Origin: an uncultured Clostridia bacterium
GTDB taxonomy: Bacteria; Bacillota; Clostridia; TANB77; CAG-465
NCBI GenBank assembly: GCA_948562205.1
Contig: CAOYAN010000013.1
Location: 1-54,651, forward strand
Length of the DNA stretch: 54,651 nt
Reading direction: 5' to 3'
The notes under the pieces were generated by a model. The model was given only the letters and a program-made list of their open reading frames with translations, made no database searches and had not been told where the DNA came from. Below, one piece after another: positions 8,699-17,517 of this stretch (position 1 is the stretch's first letter; every line of letters starts with the position of its first letter). The position numbers and the translations under genes were made by a program.

Positions 8699-9361
8699 AT
8701 GATAAATATTGATAAAATTGAGGTAGATGTTGCTCATGCTTCACATATAACTAATTGTTATTTAGTATATGATGAAAATAGTGATGGTGTATTAATTGAT
8801 CCAGGATATGAAGAAGAGAAAATAATAAATGAAATAAAGTCAAAAAAATGTAGTGTAAAGTATATATTGCTTACTCATGCACATGCAGATCATATGGGAG
8901 CTTTAGCTAAAGTACAAGAATTTACAAATGCAAAAATTCTTGTACATATAAAAGATTTAGAAATGTTACTTGAAAGACAAGAAAATTATAGAGATATGTT
9001 AAATGTAGAAAAGCAAAATATAGATGAAAATAATGTTAGGACTGTAAAAGATTTAGATGTAATAGATGTTGGTAATTTAAAGTTTGAAATTATACATACA
9101 CCAGGACACAGTGCAGGATCTATATGCATTTTTGAGTTAAATAATTATAAATTATTTACAGGAGATACTATATTTTGTGATGCATATGGTAGATGTGATC
9201 TATATTCTGGGAATTTTGATGCTATGGTAAAATCTTTAAGACATATATTTAATAGATTTGAAAATATTGATATATATCCAGGACATGGAGAAGTAGTGAG
9301 TATATTAAAGGCTAAAAGATATATTAGTATGCTTATGGCAATGAAGAAAATAAAGTTATAA
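8699..9361 (+). CDS. Metallo-beta-lactamase-fold hydrolase, glyoxalase II-like
   Basis: A 220-residue protein with the full set of metallo-beta-lactamase-fold metal ligands: LTHAHADH (about 59-66), HTPGHSAGS (about 135-143), FTGDTIF (about 154-160) and YPGHGE (about 194-199). This size and the order HxHxDH...H...D...H match small glyoxalase II-like hydrolases often found beside rel in Firmicutes. The substrate is unknown; a thioester is possible by family. There is no signal peptide, so it is cytoplasmic. It starts 15 bp after rel behind GGAGATAG and runs into ung. Confidence 0.88.
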   Translation: MINIDKIEVDVAHASHITNCYLVYDENSDGVLIDPGYEEEKIINEIKSKKCSVKYILLTHAHADHMGALAKVQEFTNAKILVHIKDLEMLLERQENYRDMLNVEKQNIDENNVRTVKDLDVIDVGNLKFEIIHTPGHSAGSICIFELNNYKLFTGDTIFCDAYGRCDLYSGNFDAMVKSLRHIFNRFENIDIYPGHGEVVSILKAKRYISMLMAMKKIKL

Positions 9362-9374
9362 AAAGGAGATAAAA

Positions 9375-10040
9375 ATGAATCATTTTAAAGATATTATTGA
9401 AGAAGAAAGTAAGAAAGATTATTATATTAAACTACATGACTTTGTAGATAAAGAATATAAGGAGAAAACAATTTTTCCACCAAGAGAAAATATATTCTTT
9501 GCACTAAAAAATACACCTTATGAGTATGTTAAAGTTGTAATTATTGGGCAAGATCCATATCACGGAGTAGGAGAGGCACATGGAATGGCCTTTTCTGTAA
9601 ATCCTGGTATTAAAGTACCACCATCACTGCAAAATATTTATAAAGAAATACATAGAGATTTAGGATGCAGAATACCAAATAATGGATATTTGCTAAAATG
9701 GGCTAGACAGGGAGTACTTATGTTAAACAGTGTACTTACTGTTGAAAAGGACAAGCCTGCATCTCATCAAGGAAAAGGTTGGGAAATATTTACAGATAAG
9801 ATAATCGAAGAGATAAATAAAAAGGAGGAGCCTGTTGTATTTTTACTTTGGGGAAATTTTGCAAAACAAAAGCAGTCCCTTATAACTAATCCTAAACATT
9901 TAGTACTTACATCATCTCATCCAAGTCCTTTTGCTGTAAGATATGGTTTTGATGGTTGTTCACATTTTTCAAAGACTAATAAATTTTTAATAGAAAATAA
10001 TATGGCACCTATAGACTGGCAAATAGATGATATATGGTAA
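9375..10040 (+). CDS. ung: Uracil-DNA glycosylase, family 1
   Basis: Removes uracil from DNA in base-excision repair. The 221-residue length is normal. Hallmarks are present in order: IGQDPYHG (about 58-65, catalytic Asp), AFSV with a nearby proline-rich PPSL, LMLNSVLTV (about 115), VVFLLWG (about 154), and HPSPFAVRYGFDGCSHFSKTN (the minor-groove leucine/serine loop with its His). The ribosome binding site AAGGAGAT precedes the ATG. It is the last gene of the rel unit and is followed by a hairpin. Confidence 0.97.
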   Translation: MNHFKDIIEEESKKDYYIKLHDFVDKEYKEKTIFPPRENIFFALKNTPYEYVKVVIIGQDPYHGVGEAHGMAFSVNPGIKVPPSLQNIYKEIHRDLGCRIPNNGYLLKWARQGVLMLNSVLTVEKDKPASHQGKGWEIFTDKIIEEINKKEEPVVFLLWGNFAKQKQSLITNPKHLVLTSSHPSPFAVRYGFDGCSHFSKTNKFLIENNMAPIDWQIDDIW

Positions 10041-10053
10041 TTAAATTGACATT

Positions 10054-10087
10054 AATAATCCAAGTAAAAATTATTACTTGGATTATT
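10054..10087 (+). terminator. Hairpin after ung
   Basis: A perfect inverted repeat with arms AATAATCCAAGTAA / TTACTTGGATTATT lies 13 bp after the ung stop. The following T-run is weak, so termination is likely but not certain. Confidence 0.55.
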
Positions 10088-10122
10088 GTGATATAGTACA
10101 TCAAATTATATAAAACATAAGA

Positions 10123-10151
10123 TTTACATAAATATTAAACTATGGTATAAT
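10123..10151 (+). promoter_or_regulatory. Promoter of the broken copy
   Basis: TTTACA at 10123-10128, a 17-bp spacer and TATAAT at 10146-10151. It is the counterpart of the promoter at 10883 in the second copy, with which it shares most bases down to the start codon. Confidence 0.6.
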
Positions 10152-10206
10152 ACTTCTGCAATTTAAATGTTACTTATTAACTATATGAGTAGATATGGAG
10201 GAAAAA

Positions 10207-10647
10207 ATGGGAACAGCTTATAGTCAGGACTTTTCAGGTAATATTTTTTTGTGTGATGAAGCATTACTTAGGCGTTATAATGGAATTTCTAAAAGCTTTA
10301 AATGATAGAATAATTCCAATAATTGAAAAAATAGTAAAAAGTATACTTATAATAAAAAACATTCCTTAGAACAGATTAGGAAAGAGAGCTATACTTGGGA
10401 TTCTGATGACTTTACTAAGGAAGTAGATATATCAAAACTTAAAATTCTTACGCATGTAAAAATGCTCCATACATATAGTTTTTGTGGCTTTTTTAAGCCA
10501 TTTATTGCAGGAGTATTATCACAAATTCCTAAAGAATTTATAAAGGATACTGTAGCTTTTGAAATAATTGATACATATCCGATGAGTGGAGATGAATTTG
10601 ATGATGGATATCATACTTCATCTGTAAGGTTATATGTAAAACGATAG
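10207..10647 (+). pseudogene. Broken paralogue of the 276-aa protein at 10969
   Basis: The reading frame opens at 10207 with MGTAYSQDFSG and matches the start of the protein at 10969 (MGKYYSQNFSG) through CDEALLRRY. It then jumps to sequence equivalent to about 11435 and hits a stop, so about 390 bp have been deleted. A further single-base loss within about 10320-10345 shifts the frame again, and from about 10462 the last 61 residues are once more in the frame of the paralogue (SQIPKEF, DTVAFEIIDTY, SGDEFDDGYHTSSVRLY). Promoter and terminator are still present, so it may still be transcribed. A shortened product from the ATG at 10462 cannot be excluded, but it has no ribosome binding site. 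Confidence 0.85.
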
Positions 10648-10700
10648 TTATATTAAAAAAATGAGTATTGAAAAATAAGTTATAATTAATGTATAAGTAT

Positions 10701-10740
10701 ATACAAGGTGAAACCTTAAAGTTTTGCCTTGTATTTTTAT
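10701..10740 (+). terminator. Terminator of the broken copy
   Basis: The hairpin arms ATACAAGG / CCTTGTAT, with additional inner pairing of GAAAC and GTTTT, are followed by TTTTTAT. It is the same element as at 11865. Confidence 0.75.
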
Positions 10741-10882
10741 ATATCACTTTTATATTTTTCGTATAAAAATATATTTTGATTAAGTCTATTAAAATGTGAC
10801 TATAAATGTTTAATTACAATATTAAATGTGCAGATTTATCTTATAAATTTTAAATTAAGAATTGAAGTTTATAAGATACAAT

Positions 10883-10911
10883 TTGACATAAATATAAAAT
10901 TATAGTATAAT
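10883..10911 (+). promoter_or_regulatory. Perfect consensus promoter
   Basis: TTGACA at 10883-10888, exactly 17 bp, and TATAAT at 10906-10911. It drives the intact 276-residue gene. The paired promoter of the broken copy differs at one -35 position. Confidence 0.82.
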
Positions 10912-10968
10912 ACTTTTGCAATTTAAATGTATACTTATTAACTATATGAGTAGATATGGAGGAAAAAC

Positions 10969-11799
10969 ATGGGAAAATATTATAGTCAAAACTTTTCAGG
11001 CGATATTTTATGTGATGAAGCATTACTTAGACGGTATAGTAAAATTAAGCCAATTGTAACTATTGATAAAAAAGATTATTTGGTAGATGATTTAAGTCTT
11101 AAAGAATTAAAAAATAATAAAGACATTTTATTTAGTGAGACAAAGTTTGAAAAAGCAAAGTATACTGCTTTTGATTCTTCAAAATATTCATGGATGTTAG
11201 GAGATAGTGTTATAGCACTTGTAAAGAGTTTTTGTCCACGTGAGGTAAGTGTTGCATCAATTATTTCTCAGATTCCTGATGAGCTACTTGATAAAGTAGT
11301 AGCTTTTAAAGTAAGTTATAGAGTAAAAGTCTTGGGTGCACCAGAGTATATGTTTAAAGTAAGAGAAAATGGATGCAGTATTGTATCTATTGAGTTATAC
11401 AGAAAACGGATAAAACTTGAACTTTTGGATGATGAGAGCCTAAAATCTTTAAATGATAGAATAATTCCAATAATTGAAGATAATGGTAAGAAGTATACTT
11501 GTCACAAAAAGTATTCATTAGAGCAGATTCGAAAAGAAAGCTATATTTGGGATACTGATAACTTTACTAAAGAAGTAGATAGATCAAAACTTAAAATTCT
11601 TACTCATGTAAAAATGCTTCATGGATATGGATATTATGGATATTTTAAGCCATCTATTGCAGAAATATTATCACAAATTCCTAAAGAATATATAAATGAT
11701 ACTGTAGCTTTTGAAATAATTGATACATATTCAATGAGTGGAGATGAATTTGATGATGGATATCATACTTCATCAGTAAGGTTATATGGAAGAAAATAA
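10969..11799 (+). CDS. Unrecognised protein with an internal two-fold repeat
   Basis: A 276-residue soluble protein that I do not recognise. It consists of two diverged copies of one module, about residues 24-145 and 158-276. Each module has a short strand (IKPIVTIDKKDYLVDD / IIPIIEDNGKKYTCHK), an aromatic-rich middle, then IxSQIPDELLDKVVAFKV / LSQIPKEYINDTVAFEI, and ends in a SIVSIELYRKR / SSVRLYGRK strand. It has no signal peptide or membrane helix. It is expressed from a perfect promoter, with ribosome binding site ATGGAGG, and has its own terminator. A decayed tandem copy lies just upstream. Recent duplication with decay of one copy suggests a gene under changing selection. Confidence 0.8.
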   Translation: MGKYYSQNFSGDILCDEALLRRYSKIKPIVTIDKKDYLVDDLSLKELKNNKDILFSETKFEKAKYTAFDSSKYSWMLGDSVIALVKSFCPREVSVASIISQIPDELLDKVVAFKVSYRVKVLGAPEYMFKVRENGCSIVSIELYRKRIKLELLDDESLKSLNDRIIPIIEDNGKKYTCHKKYSLEQIRKESYIWDTDNFTKEVDRSKLKILTHVKMLHGYGYYGYFKPSIAEILSQIPKEYINDTVAFEIIDTYSMSGDEFDDGYHTSSVRLYGRK

Positions 11800-11864
11800 C
11801 TATATTATAAAGTAATAATGATTTTCTTATGATAAAAAATAAGTTATAATTAACGTGTAAGTAA

Positions 11865-11902
11865 ATACAAGGTGAAACTCTAAAGTTTTGCCTTGTATTT
11901 TT
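11865..11902 (+). terminator. Terminator of the 276-aa gene
   Basis: The hairpin AATACAAGG / CCTTGTATT with inner GAAAC/GTTTT pairing is followed by TTTATAT. It is nearly identical to the element at 10701. Confidence 0.75.
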
Positions 11903-12063
11903 ATATATCACTTTTCCTTTTTTCTTATGTAAAATATATTTTGATTTGATTTAGAAAAATGTGACTATAAAAAGTAAAAATTTGTTATTTAATATAGATA
12001 TACTCTATCTTTTTTTATATATTTGTGGTATAATAACTATCATGAGAAAAAAGGAGAATTAAG

Positions 12064-13089
12064 ATGAAGACAAGTGATTTTTATTATGATTTACCACATG
12101 AGTTAATTGCTCAAACACCACTAAAAGAAAGACAAAAGTCAAAAATGATGGTTGTAAATAGAAAAACAGGTAAGTATGAACATAAAATATTTGAAAATAT
12201 AGTAGATTATATATCAAAAGATGATACGATAGTATTAAATGATACAAAAGTAATGCCTGCAAGGCTTTTTGGACATAGAGAGTCAAAAGAGGAAGCTATT
12301 GAAGTATTACTTTTAAAGCAAACAGAGGGAAATAGGTGGCAAACTTTAGTAAAACCAGGTAAAAAAGCAAAAATAGGTGAGACAATTATATTTGATGAAA
12401 AACTTTTAAGAGCTAAAGTAGTAGATATTTTAGAAGATGGACAAAGAGTAGTTGAGTTTTACTATGATGGTATATTTAATGAAATATTAGATAAATTAGG
12501 TATGATGCCACTACCACCATATATTACTGAAAAACTTGAAGATAAAGATAGATATCAAACAGTATATAGTAAAAACTTAGGATCTGCTGCAGCACCAACT
12601 GCTGGACTTCACTTTACTAAAGAAGTTTTAAAAAAGTTAGAAGATAAGGGAGTAAATATTGTATATGTAACACTACATGTTGGGATTGGTACATTTAGAC
12701 CTGTAAAAGTAGATGATGTTACAAATCACAAAATGCATAGTGAATATTTTGTAATTACTAAAGAGGCCTGTGATGTTATAAACAATACTAAAAAAAGAGG
12801 AAATAGAGTATTTTGTGTTGGAACTACTTCATGTAGAGTATTAGAGTCTGCAACAGATGAGAATGGAATAGTTCATGAAATGGCAAAAGAGACTGATATA
12901 TTTATATATCCAGGTTACAAATTTAAAATGGTAGATGCACTTCTTACAAATTTTCATTTGCCAGAATCTACTTTAATAATGCTTGTATCTGCATTTGCTA
13001 CAAAAGATCTTGTATTTAAATGTTATAATGATGCAGTAAAAGAAAAATATAGATTTTTTAGTTTTGGTGATTGCATGTTAATTATATAA
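12064..13089 (+). CDS. queA: S-adenosylmethionine:tRNA ribosyltransferase-isomerase
   Basis: QueA transfers and isomerises the ribosyl part of SAM onto 7-aminomethyl-7-deazaguanine in tRNA, giving epoxyqueuosine. The 341-residue length is normal. Recognisable parts are the N-terminal FYYDLPHELIAQTP, NDTKVMPARLFG, MPLPPYI, QTVYS..GSAAAPTAGLHFT (the best family signature), HVGIGTFRPV and NFHLPESTLIMLV. An extended -10 (TGGTATAAT, ending at 12034) and the ribosome binding site AAGGAG precede it. With tgt at 16334 it makes the queuosine pathway, although an ABC transporter pair is inserted between them. Confidence 0.97.
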   Translation: MKTSDFYYDLPHELIAQTPLKERQKSKMMVVNRKTGKYEHKIFENIVDYISKDDTIVLNDTKVMPARLFGHRESKEEAIEVLLLKQTEGNRWQTLVKPGKKAKIGETIIFDEKLLRAKVVDILEDGQRVVEFYYDGIFNEILDKLGMMPLPPYITEKLEDKDRYQTVYSKNLGSAAAPTAGLHFTKEVLKKLEDKGVNIVYVTLHVGIGTFRPVKVDDVTNHKMHSEYFVITKEACDVINNTKKRGNRVFCVGTTSCRVLESATDENGIVHEMAKETDIFIYPGYKFKMVDALLTNFHLPESTLIMLVSAFATKDLVFKCYNDAVKEKYRFFSFGDCMLII

Positions 13090-13105
13090 TTTTGGAGGTT
13101 TTTAT

Positions 13106-14017
13106 ATGTTAGAAGTAAAAAATTTAGTTAAAAGATATAAAGATAAAACAGCTGTAAATAATGTATCTTTTAGTATAAAAGAGGGGACTATTTTAGGGTT
13201 ACTTGGAAGAAATGGAGCTGGAAAATCTACAATTTTTAGATGTATATTAAATATTATAGATAAGACAAGCGGAACTATATTATATAATGGAAATAAAATA
13301 GATGAAAAAGTTATGGATAAAATTGGTTACCTACCAGAAGAAGGTAGTTTAATTCCTTCATATACAGTACTTGAGCAATGTAAATATTATGGAGCACTAA
13401 AATCAATGAGTGAGAAAAATATAAAAGAAGAACTTGTAAAATGGTTAAATGTTTTTGAAATACCTGAATATATTGATATGAAAATAAAAGATTTATCTAA
13501 AGGAAATAGACAAAAAATACAGTTTATAATATCATTACTACATAATCCAGATTTAATAATACTTGACGAACCTTTCTCAGGTCTTGATCCTGTAAGTGTA
13601 GAATTTTTCAAAAATGTTATATTAGATCTAAAAAAACAAGGTAAAATTATTGTATTTTCATCTCATATAATGGGACATGTTGAATCACTTTGTGAGGATA
13701 TATTAATTTTAAATAATGGAAATGTAGTACTTTATGGAAATCTTAATAAAATCAAAAAAGAATATTCTAATCAAAGTATTAATATAAAAGGTGAAATATC
13801 TAGAAGTGATATGGAAAATATAAAAAAATTAGAAAATGTATATGATGTGATAAAAAAAGACGAAGAAAAATATGTTATAAAAGTAAAAGATCAAAATAAA
13901 ATAAATGAAATATATGAAAACTTTAAAACAAGTAATATTCTTGAAGTATCAGTAATAGACATAAGCCTAAATGATATATTTCTAGATAAGGTAGGTAGAA
14001 AATATGATGAACAGTAA
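13106..14017 (+). CDS. ABC transporter ATP-binding protein
   Basis: A 303-residue ATPase of the ABC-2/NatA type. Walker A is GRNGAGKST (about 33-41), the signature is LSKGNRQKI (about 131-139), and Walker B is LIILDEPFSGLDP (about 152-164), followed by the SSHIMGHVE switch His. A C-terminal domain of about 80 residues is typical of NatA-like exporters. It overlaps the permease gene by 14 bp, so the two are translationally coupled. The ribosome binding site is GGAGG. The substrate is unknown; Na+ export or peptide export are possibilities by family only. Confidence 0.93.
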   Translation: MLEVKNLVKRYKDKTAVNNVSFSIKEGTILGLLGRNGAGKSTIFRCILNIIDKTSGTILYNGNKIDEKVMDKIGYLPEEGSLIPSYTVLEQCKYYGALKSMSEKNIKEELVKWLNVFEIPEYIDMKIKDLSKGNRQKIQFIISLLHNPDLIILDEPFSGLDPVSVEFFKNVILDLKKQGKIIVFSSHIMGHVESLCEDILILNNGNVVLYGNLNKIKKEYSNQSINIKGEISRSDMENIKKLENVYDVIKKDEEKYVIKVKDQNKINEIYENFKTSNILEVSVIDISLNDIFLDKVGRKYDEQ

Positions 14018-16319
14018 GGTTAAAAATGTTATAAAACATAATGTTGAGACAAGTATTAGAAATAAGTGGTTTTATATATTAAATGTTTTGTTACTTTTGG
14101 TAACAGTAGTATCGTTTAATATAGGGAACGTAGATATGCTACTTAAAAATAAAAATATAAGTTTTGGAAGTAGTGAAAAATTAATAATTGGTGTAGATGA
14201 TAGTATTGGTGGATTAAAGGAAGAAATAGAAAAAAATATAACCTTATCTAACTTAGATGAAAAACTTGAAGTAAAAACTGATACAAATGCTGAAGAATAC
14301 ACAAAAGATACTATTGAAGACAACTTTATAAATGTTGTTATAAATAGTGATGATAAAAATTTTGTAAATGCAAAAATAATTTCTAAAGATGCTATAAATT
14401 CTAAATATTTAGATGTAATAGAGACATCAATTGAAAACATTAGACAAAATTTAATAGCAAAAGAGTTAAATATAAAAGAAGAAGATATGTCACTTATAAG
14501 AGATGATGTTAAAGTAGAAAGGGTAATGTTAAGCATTGATGAGGCATCAGATAATACACCACTTCAAATAGCAAGAATGGCAATTAATTATGTTGTATTC
14601 TTTATACTTATAATGGTACTTTCTGCAACTGCAAGCTCCATTGCACAAGAAAAAACTTCAAAAAGTATCGAGTATGTACTAACTAGTATTAGTTCAAAAG
14701 ACTATTTACTATCAAAAGTACTTAGTACAATAATTGTCTATGTTATACAATTTATATTTACTATACTTTATATGTTAATTGGTATGTATCTAAATTCTAT
14801 AATAAATATGCAAGCATTATCAACTCAAGGTGTAGCCTCTGACACTAGTATAATTAGTTATTTAAGTTTTGTTGATGCTAAATTTTTACTATATATTGGA
14901 ATTACATTTGTATATTCACTGCTTACTATATTTATATTAAATGTAATACAGGCAGTATTATCAAGTAAAACTACTAATATAACTGAGGCTGGAAATACTA
15001 CAATAATACTTTTAATGGTAAATCTTATTTTATATTTAATGTCAAACTTTATAATAGATCCATTTAAAGTACCATCAATATTTGTATATGTAATTTCATG
15101 TATACCAATAGTGTCAATGTATTTTATACCATCTATGATTGCTGTAAGTCAAGCAAATATAATACAAGTAATAATATCTACAATACTTCTTGTAGTAGCA
15201 ATACCACTTGTTTTAAAAATAGGTGCAAAATTCTTCAAACAAGGTGTTCTAAATACAAGTAGTGTAGGTAAAAATAGCAGAAAAAATACAAAGAAAAACT
15301 TAAGTGATGAAGAGATAAGAGATAAAAAGTTACTAAAAAGAGAGTATTCAAAAACAGGTTATGTGCTTGGACTATCTGTGATACTGTACATAGTAATATC
15401 AATTGTACTATCACTTATGTCTGGATTTATTAGTGCACCATTAACTAATTTATTTAATGGTAGAATATCACAAGAAAATATTACATGTATACTAACTTGT
15501 ATAACATCTTGTATAGCATTATTTGTACCATATTTACTTCTTAGATCTTATACAAATAAAGATGAGATAAAAAAAGATAAGGCAAGTAAATCTAAATCAT
15601 TTATATATGTACTTATGGGAATACCATGTTTAACTATTATACAAATTTTAACTTCCCTTATATTAAATGGTATAAATGTAGATTACAACGTAGTTGATAA
15701 ACTAAATATATATAATGGAGATTCTATTTTTAGTATAATACTTTTCTTTATACAAATTGCAATTCTTCCAGCAATTTTTGAAGAACTTTATATGAGACGT
15801 GGAGTAGTAGACTATACTAAAAAATATGGTAGTACTTTTGCAATTATAACATCTTCTATTATGTTTGCAAGTATTCACTTAAATCTATCACAATCAATAT
15901 TTGCATTTATGATAGGATGTGTCTTTGCATATATTGCTACTAAAACAAATAGGATATTTCCAACAATGCTACTACATTTTATAAACAATGGAATGTCTGC
16001 ATTAATGCTAATATTTAAGGATAATTTAATTATTGCAGGACTTATTGGATTTTTATATATACTTTTAAATGTTGTAGGAATTATTATGATTATAATTACT
16101 TGTGTATTTAAGTATAAGGAGAAAAAAGAAAAGAAAAAAGTTCTAATAAATAAGGAAGATATAAGAGAAAATAATAAAGATTTAAAAGAAGTAAAAAATA
16201 AAAAAGGTAATATACTACAAATATATAAAGCTATGATTACAGATTATACTTTTATAATAACTGTTATAGCAATTATAATACTTAGTGTTTATACTGAGAA
16301 AATGTTAAATATATTATAA
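14004..16319 (+). CDS. ABC-2 permease fused to a CPBP intramembrane protease
   Basis: A 771-residue membrane protein. The first ~420 residues are an ABC-2/NatB-type permease: one N-terminal helix, an extracellular domain of about 150 residues, and a block of six helices (about 190-410). The region about 450-700 is a second membrane domain with CPBP (Abi/CAAX-like) protease motifs: EELYMRR (EExxxR, about 595-601), ASIHLNLSQSIF (FxxxH), and LLHFINNG (HxxxN/D). One more helix lies at the C-terminus. The glutamates and both histidines are present, so the protease half looks active. Overlap with the ATPase gene marks a two-gene exporter. The fusion suggests coupled processing and export or cell-envelope protection; this is inference. 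Confidence 0.9.
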   Translation: MMNSKVKNVIKHNVETSIRNKWFYILNVLLLLVTVVSFNIGNVDMLLKNKNISFGSSEKLIIGVDDSIGGLKEEIEKNITLSNLDEKLEVKTDTNAEEYTKDTIEDNFINVVINSDDKNFVNAKIISKDAINSKYLDVIETSIENIRQNLIAKELNIKEEDMSLIRDDVKVERVMLSIDEASDNTPLQIARMAINYVVFFILIMVLSATASSIAQEKTSKSIEYVLTSISSKDYLLSKVLSTIIVYVIQFIFTILYMLIGMYLNSIINMQALSTQGVASDTSIISYLSFVDAKFLLYIGITFVYSLLTIFILNVIQAVLSSKTTNITEAGNTTIILLMVNLILYLMSNFIIDPFKVPSIFVYVISCIPIVSMYFIPSMIAVSQANIIQVIISTILLVVAIPLVLKIGAKFFKQGVLNTSSVGKNSRKNTKKNLSDEEIRDKKLLKREYSKTGYVLGLSVILYIVISIVLSLMSGFISAPLTNLFNGRISQENITCILTCITSCIALFVPYLLLRSYTNKDEIKKDKASKSKSFIYVLMGIPCLTIIQILTSLILNGINVDYNVVDKLNIYNGDSIFSIILFFIQIAILPAIFEELYMRRGVVDYTKKYGSTFAIITSSIMFASIHLNLSQSIFAFMIGCVFAYIATKTNRIFPTMLLHFINNGMSALMLIFKDNLIIAGLIGFLYILLNVVGIIMIIITCVFKYKEKKEKKKVLINKEDIRENNKDLKEVKNKKGNILQIYKAMITDYTFIITVIAIIILSVYTEKMLNIL

Positions 16320-16333
16320 TAGAAGGAGAACTT

Positions 16334-17464
16334 ATGGAAAAGAAAGCATTAAATTTTGAAATAAAAAAGATAGATAAAAGGACAGGTGCAAGACTTGGTG
16401 TTATGCACCTTCCACATGGTGATGTTGAAACACCAGTATTTATGCCAGTTGGAACTCAAGCTACTGTAAAGTCTATGACACCAGACGAATTAAAAGATGA
16501 AGTAGGATCACATATAATTCTTGGAAATACATATCATTTGTATTTAAGACCTGGACATGAGTTAATTAAAGAGGCAGGTGGGCTTCACAAATTTATGAAC
16601 TGGGATAGGAATATTCTAACAGATAGTGGCGGATTTCAAGTATTTAGTTTAGGTGCTCTAAGAAAAATTAGTGAGGAGGGCGTTGAGTTTAGGTCTCATT
16701 TAAATGGAGAAAAGCATTTCATTTCTCCTGAAAAATCTATGGAAATACAAAACGCTTTAGGATCTGATATTATGATGGCTTTTGATGAGTGTGCACCATA
16801 TGGAGCATCATACAATTATGTTAAAAATTCTATGGAGAGAACTACAAGATGGGCTAAACGTTGTAAAGATTATCATAAAGCTACTGATATGCAAGCATTA
16901 TTTGGTATAGTACAAGGTGGATTTTATAAAGATTTAAGAGAGAAGAGTGCTAAAGATTTAATAGAGTTAGATTTCCCTGGATATGCAATAGGTGGAATAA
17001 GTGTTGGTGAGCCTAAAGAAGATTTCTTAGAGATATTAAGATATACTGCACCACTTCTACCAGAGGACAAGCCAAGATATTTAATGGGAGTTGGAAGTCC
17101 TGATTATTTAATAGAGGCAGCCCTTGCAGGTATTGATATGTGTGATTGTGTAATGCCAACTAGAATGGCAAGAAATGGTACAGCACTAACACATTATGGA
17201 CAACTAAATTTACTAAATGCTAAACATATACATGATTTTACAACACTAGATCCTGATTGTGATTGCTATACTTGTAAAAATTATACAAAATCATATATTC
17301 GTCATTTGTTTAAGGCAAAGGAAATTCTTGGTGCTAGACTTTTATCAATACATAACTTAAGATTTTTAGTTCATCTTATGGAAGATGTAAGAGAGGCTAT
17401 AAAAGAGGAGAGATTAATTGAGTTTAGAGATGAATTTTATAAAAAATATGGTTATAAAGATTAA
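16334..17464 (+). CDS. tgt: tRNA-guanine transglycosylase
   Basis: Tgt exchanges guanine-34 of GU(N) anticodons for preQ1, the step before QueA. The 376-residue length is standard. Seen: FMPVGTQATVKSMTPDE (about 34-50), GNTYHLYLRPG, DSGGFQVFSLG (catalytic/binding Asp, about 94-104), GGISVGEP, the nucleophile region CDCVMPTRMARNG (about 268-280), and the zinc site DCDCYTCKNY with a later His. The ribosome binding site AGAAGGAGA lies eight bases before the ATG. It is downstream of the ABC pair, in the same orientation as queA. Confidence 0.97.
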   Translation: MEKKALNFEIKKIDKRTGARLGVMHLPHGDVETPVFMPVGTQATVKSMTPDELKDEVGSHIILGNTYHLYLRPGHELIKEAGGLHKFMNWDRNILTDSGGFQVFSLGALRKISEEGVEFRSHLNGEKHFISPEKSMEIQNALGSDIMMAFDECAPYGASYNYVKNSMERTTRWAKRCKDYHKATDMQALFGIVQGGFYKDLREKSAKDLIELDFPGYAIGGISVGEPKEDFLEILRYTAPLLPEDKPRYLMGVGSPDYLIEAALAGIDMCDCVMPTRMARNGTALTHYGQLNLLNAKHIHDFTTLDPDCDCYTCKNYTKSYIRHLFKAKEILGARLLSIHNLRFLVHLMEDVREAIKEERLIEFRDEFYKKYGYKD

Positions 17465-17517
17465 TATAGTATAAATTATTTAATTTAGATTAAAATATAT
17501 TTTATGGAGAAAGTATT

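Larger units (their letters stand above)
10123..11902 (+). repeat. Tandem duplication of a promoter-gene-terminator unit
   Basis: Two head-to-tail copies of the same unit: copy 1 about 10123-10740 and copy 2 about 10883-11902. Promoter, ribosome binding site (ATGGAGGAAAAA), coding ends, and the terminator with the phrase AAAGTTTTGCCTTGTATTTT all match. Copy 1 lacks about 390 bp of the coding middle and carries a frameshift. Copy 2 is intact. Confidence 0.85.

Noticed and set aside
11903..12063. preQ1 riboswitch before queA
   Set aside because: No C-rich loop or pseudoknot-like sequence; only a promoter-like TGGTATAAT and a ribosome binding site are seen.
14072..14536. 154-residue minus-strand ORF in the ABC permease gene
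   Set aside because: Ser/Phe/Ile-rich shadow frame of a coding region, with no start site.
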